Shown: piece after piece, positions 50,701-58,626 of the stretch
Layout: each line of letters starts with the position of its first letter
Numbering within the stretch: the first letter of the stretch is position 1
NCBI GenBank assembly: GCA_034180045.1
Contig: JAXFOY010000022.1
Coordinates: forward strand, 1 to 59,887
Length of the DNA stretch: 59,887 nt
Reading direction: 5' to 3'
Origin: Eubacterium_B sp034180045
GTDB lineage: Bacteria > Bacillota > Clostridia > Peptostreptococcales > Anaerovoracaceae
Translations under genes and position numbers: made by a program
The notes under the pieces: generated by a model
The model's input: the letters and a program-made list of their open reading frames with translations, nothing else
Databases searched by the model: none
Told to the model about the DNA's origin: nothing

Positions 50701-51283
50701 TCCTCGCGACGGTATTTTGGAAGTTAAATCAAAAAACAACTCACAGGGTCTTGCAGATATGGGAATTCGCGCCGGTGCTGAGGCTATGGAAGGTGTTAAA
50801 GGACTTCTAATCTTTGGTGAGGATCCAAAGGGCGTTGATTTAAGCGGATTGGAATTCCTTGTAGTTTCCGATATTTATATGACTGACACAGCTCTTAAGG
50901 CAGATGTGTTCTTACCTGGAACAGGTTCTGCAAGCACTAATGGAACCTTTACCAACACGGAAAGAAGGCTTCTTCCTGTAGAGGCGGCAATAGAAGAAGA
51001 TGTTGACTTTACAAACTGGGAGCTAGCTTCAGAACTTGCTCATGTGTTTGAAGTTGAATTCGGATTTGGAGACGAAGAGGACATCAGCAGAGAAATGGAT
51101 GATGAACTTCCACTCTACAAATACGCTACTGTCGGTGAAGTTTTCGGAGGCGTACTTGAACCTATAGAAGTTATGCTTGTAGCTGCAAAGGATGATAAGA
51201 TGGCGGATGAGCTGGCATGCACAGATGCCCTTATGAACTTAAACGCAAGTCGTTTTCCAAAGCCATTTAGCGTAGTAGAATAA
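47771..51283 (+). CDS. stnC: Large GltD/NuoG fusion subunit of a transhydrogenase (StnC-like)
   Basis: This 1170-residue soluble protein has five parts. Residues 1-75 are a [2Fe-2S] ferredoxin (CGLCMVEI). Residues of about 95-175 are a GltD-type cluster domain (CVGPCMKACPAHTDC, CPHPCEDAC). Residues of about 190-515 are a GltD/NfnB-like flavin and NADP(H) domain with GGGPMGLSAAY and VGGGNTAMDACR. Residues of about 555-680 hold [4Fe-4S] sites (CILCGLCVRVC, CDSCGQCVSVCP). Residues of about 695-1165 are a molybdopterin oxidoreductase-like domain with CANCAVGC but no catalytic Cys or Sec. The order matches StnC of the Sporomusa-type bifurcating NADH/ferredoxin:NADP transhydrogenase. No hydrogenase H-cluster motif is present. 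Function is inferred by architecture. Confidence 0.8.
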   Translation: MKKIRLNIDGKEVQAVAGQTILEVARENDIFIPTLCYDERTEIYGSCGLCMVEIEGSPKLAKACATTVAPNMVVLTNTDKVNEIRKTNLELLISNHYGDCVGPCMKACPAHTDCQGYVGLVANGQFELANELIKDKIPLPASIGRVCPHPCEDACRRGLVDEPISIAMIKRFAGDMDIAAEQRFIPEIAEKTGKSIAIIGGGPMGLSAAYFLRQKGHEVTIFDAMPKLGGMMRYGIPEYRLPKEVLDAEIEIIEAMGVDIVPNTKIGVDIPLDTIRNDFDAVILGIGAWVSTGVGCPGEDAEGVIGGIDFLRKVVRNEHISLGKNVAIVGGGNTAMDACRTAVRLGAENVYNIYRRTKNEMPADMIEIEEGEEEGVIFKNLTNPIEILKDENGHVKQIVLQVMELGEADASGRRKPVPVEGKTETIDVDTVILAIGQKVDASMFELDKTKKGGISYDPKTMMTSLPGVFAGGDCGNDKISIAVESIGDAVKIAESVDAYLDGEIYEYEPRYHVEKDDITEKTFEDRERLCREKADQLTAAERKDNFTEVVYGGLTVEQAVKEASRCLECGCHDYFECKLVEYANEYNVEPERFSGEMSKIDFEDNHPFILRDPNKCILCGLCVRVCDEVMGIGALGLVNRGFDTVVKPSLEMPLMSTACDSCGQCVSVCPVGAIQERQTVIKEIPLETELTNTTCANCAVGCTMNLETYGDMLIKANPDTEGVVNKGLCCAKGKWGFDISMLDGKVTDPMIKRINGEMEAADYHEAMIMTAKNLESVRARHGAGSIAVAISDRYTNEEAYAMKKFAEVLGAKVFSFNNRHNALLDVLGLDASPNTIDELLSTEVILVPGFIKNRSAVIWNKIKQAANAGAKVVVINTPDAGTEIPGAYMTVNTDNSTEFLKGLAKAVIEAGAPCDAAGFAEFKDSVAGAEITEEIKAIANLYTAAKKAMIVFEQNVLSVAAAEILAGIAVVSGHIGSPRDGILEVKSKNNSQGLADMGIRAGAEAMEGVKGLLIFGEDPKGVDLSGLEFLVVSDIYMTDTALKADVFLPGTGSASTNGTFTNTERRLLPVEAAIEEDVDFTNWELASELAHVFEVEFGFGDEEDISREMDDELPLYKYATVGEVFGGVLEPIEVMLVAAKDDKMADELACTDALMNLNASRFPKPFSVVE

Positions 51284-51320
51284 AATTCAGCTAAAAAGCT
51301 AATAAACGAAATATATAAAC

Positions 51321-51346
51321 AAAAATCCCGCGTAAGCGGGATTTTT
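51321..51346. terminator. Bidirectional terminator between stnC and recN
   Basis: AAAAATCCCGC (51321-51331) and GCGGGATTTTT (51336-51346) form a perfect 11-pair stem with a GTAA loop. A-rich and T-rich flanks give a U-tract in both directions. It serves stnC on the + strand and probably recN, which ends at 51440 on the - strand. Confidence 0.92.
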
Positions 51347-51439
51347 GCATTTTTTATTGATTAGTAATCGATTTCAATGATCTGCTTAGGAAGCAGTAAA
51401 CGATATTAACATATCTGAAGTGTCATATTGATTCAAATC

Positions 51440-53056
51440 TTATTTTGCCGATTCTATAAGCTCAGCAGCACTCTTTCTTGCCGCATCTGTTATTTTTTCA
51501 CCGCCTATAAGTCGTGCAAGCTCCTCGATTTGTTCCCTTTGTCCAAGTTTTTCTACATGCGTAAATGTATTTTTTTCATCGGAATGCTTAAAAATCCTAT
51601 AAGCCGTATCAGCCATTGCCGCAATTTGAGGTAGGTGAGTGATACATAAGATTTGTTTGTCTTTTGAAATTTCTTTGAGCTTCTTGCCGACTACATGTGC
51701 AGCTTGACCGCTTATTCCTTGGTCAATTTCATCAAAAATGAGACTTGGCATAGCATCTGTGCTTGCGGTTATTTTTTTGATAGCAAGCATGATTCTCGAA
51801 ATTTCACCGCCGGAAGCTGTCTTTACAAGCGGCTTTAGCGGTTCTCCTTTATTAGTAGAAATCATTATTTCTACCATGTCTAAACCTGATTCGTCAGGGG
51901 TTTTCTTTTCGCTGAAGCATATTTGCAGTGATGAATCCGAGAAGCCTAAATCATTAAGTTCAGTCAGTATTTTCTCAGAGAGTACGCCTGCAACGGATTT
52001 TCTCATCTCACTTAGTTCATTACCGCTTCGGATAAGCTTTTGGTAGCTTTCGTATGAGGCTTTTTCCAATTTTGATTTCTCGTCATCAAAGTTTTCTATA
52101 AGGTCAAGCTCTTCACTTATTTTATCACGATAAGAGAGAATCTCCTCTATGCTTGAACCATACTTCTTCTTTAATGAGTTAATTAAATCGATGCGCTCGA
52201 TAGCCCGGTCAAGTTCAGCCGGTTCAAATATCATTTCGTCGATTGTGTCGCGGAGCACGGCCGTTATTTCTTCTAATTTATAATAAGCATCATTACAGTT
52301 TTCCAATAAGCCGGAGAGTTTGTCGGAATAACCGGCTAAAGATTCAATATATCCAAGTGCGCTGCCGAGGGTGGAGTAGGCTCCTTGTTCACCATCGATT
52401 AGCTCGTAGGCGCTACTTGCATCTCGGCTGATTTTTTCGGCATTTTTAAGCATGCTAAGGCGCTCTTCAAGCTCGGCGTCTTCTCCAAGCAAAAGCTTTG
52501 CTGAATCAATTTCTGCAAGTTCAAATTTATAAAAGTCAAGCTTACGTGCATTTTCGGAAGCTAAAGAACTCAGTTTATTTAGCTTTGATTTCTTTTCTTG
52601 ATAGTCAATAAAATTGGATAAATAACTTTCCTTTAGAGTATTTATTTGAGCATGCCCATAGGCATCGACAAGGCGTAGGTGATTTTCGCTGTCAAGAAGC
52701 GATTGATTATCGTATTGTCCATGAATATCTGCGAGTCTCTTACAAACTTGTTGCAGTTCAGATAAGGTGACGAGGCGTCCGTTCAGTTTACATAGGTTTT
52801 TTCCATTTGAATTCACTTCGCGGCTTATGACTATATCTTCACCACCAAGCTCTCCTGTAAGTTCAACAATGGCTTTTTCGCAGCCAAAGCGAACAAATGA
52901 AGAATCAGCCCTGCTCCCGAGAGCAAGGCTAATTGCAGTTACTACTATGGATTTACCGCTGCCTGTTTCACCAGTTATGATGTTTAGACCGGGATAAAAG
53001 TCAACATCTGTATTTTTGATGATGGCAAAATCCCTGATGCTGATGTGGTTAATCAT
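51440..53056 (-). CDS. recN: DNA repair protein RecN
   Basis: This 538-residue SMC-like ATPase binds double-strand breaks and helps recombination. It has Walker A ITGETGSGKS near the N-terminus (about 29-38), long coiled-coil arms (about 155-360), and a C-terminal half with the signature TASGGEISRIMLA and Walker B LIFDEIDQGISG. The length is near the usual 550 to 570. Its ATG shares a base with the argR stop, so the two genes form an operon, the standard Firmicutes arrangement. Confidence 0.96.
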   Translation of the reverse strand: MINHISIRDFAIIKNTDVDFYPGLNIITGETGSGKSIVVTAISLALGSRADSSFVRFGCEKAIVELTGELGGEDIVISREVNSNGKNLCKLNGRLVTLSELQQVCKRLADIHGQYDNQSLLDSENHLRLVDAYGHAQINTLKESYLSNFIDYQEKKSKLNKLSSLASENARKLDFYKFELAEIDSAKLLLGEDAELEERLSMLKNAEKISRDASSAYELIDGEQGAYSTLGSALGYIESLAGYSDKLSGLLENCNDAYYKLEEITAVLRDTIDEMIFEPAELDRAIERIDLINSLKKKYGSSIEEILSYRDKISEELDLIENFDDEKSKLEKASYESYQKLIRSGNELSEMRKSVAGVLSEKILTELNDLGFSDSSLQICFSEKKTPDESGLDMVEIMISTNKGEPLKPLVKTASGGEISRIMLAIKKITASTDAMPSLIFDEIDQGISGQAAHVVGKKLKEISKDKQILCITHLPQIAAMADTAYRIFKHSDEKNTFTHVEKLGQREQIEELARLIGGEKITDAARKSAAELIESAK

Positions 53057-53520
53057 TATTTTCGATTCCTCAAGATGAGCATATTGTTGAAAATTGACAA
53101 AATCTCTTCAACATGCTCCTCGTTATCTATGATTAAAAGAAGGGTATTATCTCCTGCGATTGAGCCGACTACATGAGGAAGACCTATATTGTCTATTGCT
53201 TCGCCGGCTGCCGCACCGCAGCCTGAGAGCGTTTTGATGATTACCAAATTTTGGGCTGATGCGAACGAAGTGATGGTTTCTCGAAAAATTTTAACAAAGC
53301 GATCTGAAATAGGTGCATTTTGCTGAGTGCTTACTGCATACTTGTACTTTCCGGATGCTGACAAAACCTTGATTAGTTGAAGTTCTTTGATATCTCGCGA
53401 AATTGTTGCCTGAGTAACATCAAAGCCTTCATTCTTAAGCATGGACGCAAGCTTTTCCTGAGTTTCAATCTCGTTATTTGAAATAAGCTCTAAAATCTTA
53501 TTTTGTCTTGAGTAACGCAT
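53056..53520 (-). CDS. argR: Arginine repressor ArgR/AhrC
   Basis: This 154-residue hexameric regulator represses arginine synthesis and activates catabolism when arginine is bound. A winged helix lies in the N-terminal half (KILELISNNEIETQEKLASM and VTQATISRDIKELQLIK). The C-terminal oligomerisation and arginine-binding domain carries GCGAAAGEAID and GSIAGDNTLLLI. ATG 53520, giving MRYSRQNKI, has AAGGGG upstream and is preferred over the longer open frame. It is co-transcribed with recN and divergent from ruvC. Confidence 0.95.
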   Translation of the reverse strand: MRYSRQNKILELISNNEIETQEKLASMLKNEGFDVTQATISRDIKELQLIKVLSASGKYKYAVSTQQNAPISDRFVKIFRETITSFASAQNLVIIKTLSGCGAAAGEAIDNIGLPHVVGSIAGDNTLLLIIDNEEHVEEILSIFNNMLILRNRK

Positions 53521-53638
53521 AAATAACCCCTTCCTGGCAATATAAGCCACCCTGTTTTTTGACACAATTATAGCACATATATATACATAAATAAAGTGCT
53601 TTTATGCACGTTTTACAATTTTTTACATATTTGTGAAT

Positions 53639-53667
53639 TAGACAAACATCTGTTCATATGTTATAAT
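53639..53667 (+). promoter_or_regulatory. Promoter of the ruvCAB-queA-tgt operon
   Basis: TAGACA (53639-53644) and TATAAT (53662-53667), with a 17-base spacer, lie 31 bases upstream of the ruvC start, in the gap between the divergent argR and ruvC genes. No clear LexA box was recognised beside it. Confidence 0.7.
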
Positions 53668-53697
53668 ATCTTGATAAATTCAGGAGTAGACAAGAGC

Positions 53698-54183
53698 ATG
53701 AGAATTCTAGGTATTGACCCCGGATATGCTATTATGGGATGGGGAATTTTAGATTTGAAGGGCAATAAGTTCAGTGTTGTTGACTATGGTGCAATTACAA
53801 CGGATGCGAGTGTAGATTCACCTAAAAGACTACAACATATTTACGCAGAACTTTGTGCTATTATCGCAAGGTATGAGCCGGAGGAAGCCGCTATAGAAGA
53901 ACTGTTTTTTAATAACAATGCCAAGACGGTAATTTTGGTGGGCGAAGCCAGAGGTGTTGCGACACTTGCCTGTGTAAATTCAGGATTATCAATAAGTGAA
54001 TATACACCATTACAGATAAAGCAAGCCCTTGTAGGATACGGTAGAGCCGACAAAAAACAGGTGCAGGCAATGGTAAAAGCAATCCTTAATCTGAAAGAGG
54101 CGCCAAAGCCTGATGATACGGCAGATGCGGTGGCAGCCGCCATTTGTCATGGACATAGCCGCGGCAGGAGGATAATTAAGTGA
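53698..54183 (+). CDS. ruvC: Holliday junction endonuclease RuvC
   Basis: This 161-residue dimeric nuclease resolves Holliday junctions moved by RuvAB. The acidic catalytic residues lie in GIDPG (Asp7), AIEELFFNNNAKT (about Glu66) and PKPDDTADAVAAAICH near the C-terminus. ATG 53698 gives the family-typical MRILGIDPG; AGGAG is eleven bases upstream, and the open frame before it is not needed. It overlaps the ruvA start by four bases. Confidence 0.96.
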   Translation: MRILGIDPGYAIMGWGILDLKGNKFSVVDYGAITTDASVDSPKRLQHIYAELCAIIARYEPEEAAIEELFFNNNAKTVILVGEARGVATLACVNSGLSISEYTPLQIKQALVGYGRADKKQVQAMVKAILNLKEAPKPDDTADAVAAAICHGHSRGRRIIK

Positions 54184-54770
54184 TAAGATACATAAGAGGT
54201 AATATATTTCATCAGGCGGACGGCACAATAATAGTAGAGAATAATTCGGGCGTAGGCTTTCATATGATGGTGCCTATGTCGTCTGGGTTTCACAGATTTG
54301 CCGACGGGGATGACGTTAAGGTTCACACTTCAATGATTGTAAAGGAAGATGACATCAGTTTATACGGCTTTTACGACAGGGAGGAGCTTGAACTTTTCGA
54401 ACTTTTGATTACCGTAAGCGGTATAGGTGCAAAGGCTGCTATGTCTATAATGAGCGTTCTAAGCCCGGGCGAATTGAAGAAAGCGATAGCATTAGGAGAC
54501 AGTAAAGCTATATCCAAGGCCAACGGTATAGGTAAAAAAACCGCGGAAAGAGTAATTATAGACCTAAAGGACAAAGTTGGAAGCTTTGATGATGAGGAGC
54601 TTGGTTTTACAAAGCAGGAAATTGCTTTTGACGATACGCGAGCTGAAGCGAAGAACGCTCTGATGTCGCTCGGATATTCGCAGCAAGAGGCAGAGAAAAC
54701 AATAGGTAAGATTAAGGGTGAGAATTTGAGTATAGAAGAGTATATCAAGCTTGCCCTGAAGCAGATATAG
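54180..54770 (+). CDS. ruvA: Holliday junction branch migration protein RuvA
   Basis: This 196-residue tetrameric protein binds the four-way junction. The N-terminal OB fold starts MIRYIRGNI. Two helix-hairpin-helix motifs follow, GIGAKAAMSIMS (about 81-92) and GIGKKTAERVI (about 116-126), and a C-terminal RuvB-binding domain contains ALMSLGYSQQEAEK. The GTG start at 54180 overlaps the ruvC stop. Confidence 0.96.
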   Translation: MIRYIRGNIFHQADGTIIVENNSGVGFHMMVPMSSGFHRFADGDDVKVHTSMIVKEDDISLYGFYDREELELFELLITVSGIGAKAAMSIMSVLSPGELKKAIALGDSKAISKANGIGKKTAERVIIDLKDKVGSFDDEELGFTKQEIAFDDTRAEAKNALMSLGYSQQEAEKTIGKIKGENLSIEEYIKLALKQI

Positions 54771-54780
54771 GGAAAGAGAA

Positions 54781-55803
54781 ATGGACGATAGAATTACGCA
54801 GACAAGTGCAAATGAATTCGAAGATAATCAAGATGCGGGACTTCGCCCTCAGCGACTTGATGATTTTATAGGGCAGAGTAATGTCAAAGACAATTTGAAG
54901 ATATTTATAGAGGCGGCTAGAATAAGGCGTGAGCCGCTTGACCATGTTCTTTTTTACGGACCTCCGGGGCTTGGAAAGACAACACTTGCAGGAATAATTG
55001 CAAACGAGCTTGGAGTAGATATAAAAATTACATCAGGCCCGGCGATAGGAAGAGCTGCCGACCTGGCTGCAATTTTGACAAATTTGAACGAAAATGATGT
55101 ACTTTTCATAGATGAAATCCACAGGCTTAACAGATCCGTAGAGGAAGTTTTATATTCCGCAATGGAAGACTTCGCCCTTGATATTGTTATAGGAAAAGGT
55201 CCGTCTGCAAGGTCGATAAGACTTGATATTGCAAAGTTTACTTTGATAGGTGCGACGACGAGAGCGGGCAGCCTTTCCGCACCTCTGAGAGACAGATTCG
55301 GAGTAATAGATAAATTCGAAATATATGGAAGCGAGGAGTTAATCAAAATCATTTCAAGATCTGCGTCTTTGCTTGGAGTTACGGCATCAAAAGAAGCATT
55401 GCACGAAATGGCGAGATGTTCGAGAGGTACACCTCGAGTTGCCAATAGGATATTGAAAAGAGTAAGAGATTTTGCTCAGGTTGTGGGCGAAAATCATATT
55501 GATTTGAAAATTACAAACAAGGCTCTTTCTGCACTGGGCGTAGATTCACTCGGGTTGGAGAAACTGGATAGAGAAATTTTGGAGACCATCATCACAAGAT
55601 TTAACGGCGGTCCGGTGGGGATAGATACTATTTCGGCATCCATAGGTGAGGAGAGAATAACTATCGAAGATGCTTACGAGCCGTATTTGATACAGCAGGG
55701 ATTGTTGTATAGGACCCAAAAGGGAAGAATGACTACAGAGCTGGCTTATAAACATTTGGGAATACCGTATAACAGAGAAAACTTTACGGAAATTGAAGAA
55801 TAA
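54781..55803 (+). CDS. ruvB: Holliday junction helicase motor RuvB
   Basis: This 340-residue AAA+ ring motor drives branch migration. It has Walker A YGPPGLGKTTLA (59-70), Walker B LFIDEIHRLN (about 107-116), sensor 1 LIGATTRAG and an arginine-finger region LSAPLRDRFG. A C-terminal winged helix carries TYKHLG-like sequence at its end. Length and order after ruvA are normal. The short gap from ruvA contains GGGAAAGAG. Confidence 0.97.
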   Translation: MDDRITQTSANEFEDNQDAGLRPQRLDDFIGQSNVKDNLKIFIEAARIRREPLDHVLFYGPPGLGKTTLAGIIANELGVDIKITSGPAIGRAADLAAILTNLNENDVLFIDEIHRLNRSVEEVLYSAMEDFALDIVIGKGPSARSIRLDIAKFTLIGATTRAGSLSAPLRDRFGVIDKFEIYGSEELIKIISRSASLLGVTASKEALHEMARCSRGTPRVANRILKRVRDFAQVVGENHIDLKITNKALSALGVDSLGLEKLDREILETIITRFNGGPVGIDTISASIGEERITIEDAYEPYLIQQGLLYRTQKGRMTTELAYKHLGIPYNRENFTEIEE

Positions 55804-55817
55804 GGTTGGAGAATTTG

Positions 55818-56873
55818 ATGCACATTAACGATTTTGACTACGAGCTTCCTGATGAGCTGATAGCCCAAAAACCGCAGAAAGAGCGGGACAAATGCAGGCT
55901 TATGATTTTGAAGCGTGAAACAACCGGGATTGAACATAAAACCTTCTTTGAAATACTGGATTACCTCAAGGAGGGGGATTGTCTGCTGTTAAATGACAGC
56001 AAGGTTATACCCGCAAGACTGTATGGTACTAAGTCAGGTACGGGAGCAAAGATAGAGTTTTTATTAATCAAAAGAATAGACGGTGATGTTTGGGAAACAA
56101 TGGTACGTCCCGGAAAGAGATTAAAGCCGGGCGACTGCGTAGTGTTTTCCGAAGATGCAGGAAAGAAACTCACCGCTGATATTTTGGATTACGGAGATGG
56201 CGGAACTCGCATAGTAAGGCTTAATTATGACGGAATTTTGATGGAAAGGCTGGAGGAAACCGGCTCGATGCCTCTTCCTCCATATATAGAAAGACCAAGT
56301 AACGACGAGGATAAGGATGACTATCAGACCGTATATTGCCATGATGAGGGCTCCGTTGCCGCTCCCACGGCAGGATTGCACTTTACAAATGAACTTCTCG
56401 ATAAGGCAAAATCAAAAGGTGTAAAGCTTGCATTTGTTACGCTTCATGTAGGGATAGGTACATTTAGACCTGTAAAATGCGATAATATTGAAGAACACCA
56501 TATGCATTTTGAGGAGTATTCAGTCAGTGAAGAAACGGCGAAGATAGTAAATGAGACAATTTTGTCAGGCGGTAGAATCATATCTGTAGGTACCACGTCT
56601 ACAAGAACGGCTGAAAGTGCGGCGTATTTGGACGAAACAAGCGGAAAATATTTAATTAAGGCAGGCCCTGGAAGTACGGATATTTTTATTTATCCGGGAT
56701 ATAAATTCAAAATTATAAACTCATTGATTACTAATTTCCATCTGCCGAAGTCTACGCTTTTAATGCTGATTTCCGCACTTTATGACCGTGAACATATACT
56801 ATTGGCATATGAGGAAGCCGTGCGTGAAAAGTATAGATTTTTCAGCTACGGCGATGCCATGTTTATAGAATGA
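55818..56873 (+). CDS. queA: S-adenosylmethionine:tRNA ribosyltransferase-isomerase QueA
   Basis: This 351-residue enzyme transfers the ribosyl part of SAM to preQ1 in tRNA, making epoxyqueuosine. Typical motifs are FDYELPDELIAQKP at the start, LLLNDSKVIPARLYG (about 54-68), SVAAPTAGLHFT (about 176-187) and LHVGIGTFRPV. ATG 55818 has GGAG six bases upstream; an earlier TTG at 55806 is less likely. QueA acts after Tgt and before QueH, both also in this window. Confidence 0.95.
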   Translation: MHINDFDYELPDELIAQKPQKERDKCRLMILKRETTGIEHKTFFEILDYLKEGDCLLLNDSKVIPARLYGTKSGTGAKIEFLLIKRIDGDVWETMVRPGKRLKPGDCVVFSEDAGKKLTADILDYGDGGTRIVRLNYDGILMERLEETGSMPLPPYIERPSNDEDKDDYQTVYCHDEGSVAAPTAGLHFTNELLDKAKSKGVKLAFVTLHVGIGTFRPVKCDNIEEHHMHFEEYSVSEETAKIVNETILSGGRIISVGTTSTRTAESAAYLDETSGKYLIKAGPGSTDIFIYPGYKFKIINSLITNFHLPKSTLLMLISALYDREHILLAYEEAVREKYRFFSYGDAMFIE

Positions 56874-56884
56874 AGGTGAAATTT

Positions 56885-57490
56885 ATGAAAAATTTGTTAA
56901 AGACAATAAAATTAGGAATGTGCTCCATGGGGATTTTGACCGCTCTAATCGGACTTATACTCTGCATCAACCCGGAAGGTGCAATCCTCTCCATAATTAA
57001 AGTTATAGGATGGATTTTGCTTATAGCAGGAGGTATTTCTGCAACAAGTGAGTTTTTGCAGAGAAATACGGGATATAGGCTTTATTCGAGCATGGCATTT
57101 GGAATTACGGCTTTTGTATTTGGAATAGTTTTAATTATTACTCCTGAAAGTTTTGTGAACTTTGTCGGATATATTATAGCGGCGATTTTGTTGATTCACG
57201 GAATAAACGCAATTGTTTCGGCTTTGAACGGTCGTAAATATGGCTATAATCGCTGGAAAATGGCATGTTTGACGGGTGCGGTATACATTGTTTTTGCTGC
57301 GGTTATTCTAAAGAACCCGTTTTCATCGGTAAGTGCTTTGATGTTGTTTATCGGTATAATTTTACTGATAACCGGAATCTCAAATGTAGCTATGGCTTGC
57401 AGTATAGGAAAAGCCATGCATCGATACAATGAAAATTCGATGGGCGATAGATATATAGATGTGAAATACAATGAAGTTGACGATAAGTAG
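56885..57490 (+). CDS. DUF308 (HdeD-like) membrane protein
   Basis: This 201-residue membrane protein has about six hydrophobic helices arranged as three repeated pairs, with GxILxLIG and ITGISN-like phrases and a GWILLIAGGISA segment near 43-54. It belongs to the DUF308/HdeD family, whose role is unclear (acid or stress resistance in enterobacteria). AAGGTG before ATG 56885 decides the start over ATG 56870. It is placed between queA and tgt and probably cotranscribed, without an obvious link to queuosine. Confidence 0.8.
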   Translation: MKNLLKTIKLGMCSMGILTALIGLILCINPEGAILSIIKVIGWILLIAGGISATSEFLQRNTGYRLYSSMAFGITAFVFGIVLIITPESFVNFVGYIIAAILLIHGINAIVSALNGRKYGYNRWKMACLTGAVYIVFAAVILKNPFSSVSALMLFIGIILLITGISNVAMACSIGKAMHRYNENSMGDRYIDVKYNEVDDK

Positions 57491-57504
57491 TTTGGAGTTA
57501 ATTA

Positions 57505-58626
57505 ATGAAGCACGCAGTTACATATGAACTAAAGAAAAAAGATAAAAAAACAGGAGCGAGAAGAGGTGTTTTGCACACGCCACATGGAGATATACAGACT
57601 CCCGTTTTTATGCCGGTAGGAACTCAGGCAACGGTAAAAGCTTTGACGCCTGAGCAGGTGGAACAGACCGGAGCAAGGCTGATTTTGGGAAATACTTACC
57701 ATTTGTTTCTCAGACCGGGACATGAAATAGTAAAAGAGGCGGGAGGGCTTCACAAATTTATGAATTGGGATCACGCCATTTTGACAGATAGTGGAGGGTT
57801 TCAGGTTTTCTCGCTGGGCAAGCTCAGAAAAATAAGTGAAGAAGGCGTTACGTTCAGGAGCCATATAGACGGATCAAAAAAATTTATTTCTCCCGAAATT
57901 GCCATAGAAATTCAAAATGCACTAGGTTCGGATATAATTATGGCTTTTGATGAATGCGCTCCATATCCGGCTGATAGAGAATATGTACTGGACTCATTAA
58001 ATAGGACGACAAGATGGCTAAAACGATGCAAGGATGCGCACAAGAATATAGAAAAGCAGTCATTATTCGGAATAATGCAGGGCGGTATGTATGACGATTT
58101 GCGCAAAATGAGCGCTGAACAAATAGTGGAGCTTGATTTACCGGGATATGCAATCGGCGGACTTTCTGTCGGAGAGCCTAAAGATATAATGATAGATGTC
58201 CTTGACAAGTGTGTTGACTATTTACCGGAAGAAAAAGCGAGGTATTTAATGGGTGTCGGCACTGTTGACTATATTTTTGAAGGCGTTGAGCGTGGGGTTG
58301 ATATGTTCGATTGTGTTCAGCCGACAAGAATTGCAAGACACGGGATGGCGACAACTGCAAAGGGCAAGTTGAATATTAAAAATGCCAAGTTTGAACGTGA
58401 TTTTACACCTCTTGACAGTGAATGTGACTGCTACACATGCAGAAACTATTCAAGAGCATATCTGCGACATTTGTTCAAAGCAAATGAATCGCTTTGCAGT
58501 ACGCTTTTGTCGATACATAATGTTTACTTCCTCGAAAAGATGATGGAAGGTATCCAAAAAGCAATAGAAGAAGATAGATTTTTAGAGTATAAGAAAGAGT
58601 TTTACGATAAATATGGAGAATTTTAA
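57505..58626 (+). CDS. tgt: tRNA-guanine transglycosylase
   Basis: This 373-residue TIM-barrel enzyme swaps guanine 34 of tRNAs with GUN anticodons for preQ1. Motifs are LTDSGGFQVFSL with the catalytic Asp (about 91-102), FGIMQGGMYDDLR, the nucleophile region FDCVQPTRIARHG (about 272-284), and the zinc site CDCYTC...H near 311-340. The length is normal. TTGGAG precedes the ATG. It overlaps the next gene by 14 bases. Confidence 0.97.
   Translation: MKHAVTYELKKKDKKTGARRGVLHTPHGDIQTPVFMPVGTQATVKALTPEQVEQTGARLILGNTYHLFLRPGHEIVKEAGGLHKFMNWDHAILTDSGGFQVFSLGKLRKISEEGVTFRSHIDGSKKFISPEIAIEIQNALGSDIIMAFDECAPYPADREYVLDSLNRTTRWLKRCKDAHKNIEKQSLFGIMQGGMYDDLRKMSAEQIVELDLPGYAIGGLSVGEPKDIMIDVLDKCVDYLPEEKARYLMGVGTVDYIFEGVERGVDMFDCVQPTRIARHGMATTAKGKLNIKNAKFERDFTPLDSECDCYTCRNYSRAYLRHLFKANESLCSTLLSIHNVYFLEKMMEGIQKAIEEDRFLEYKKEFYDKYGEF

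Noticed and set aside
53566..53697. LexA box in the argR-ruvC gap
   Set aside because: CTGTTCATATG looks like half of a Bacillus-type box, but the other half does not match.
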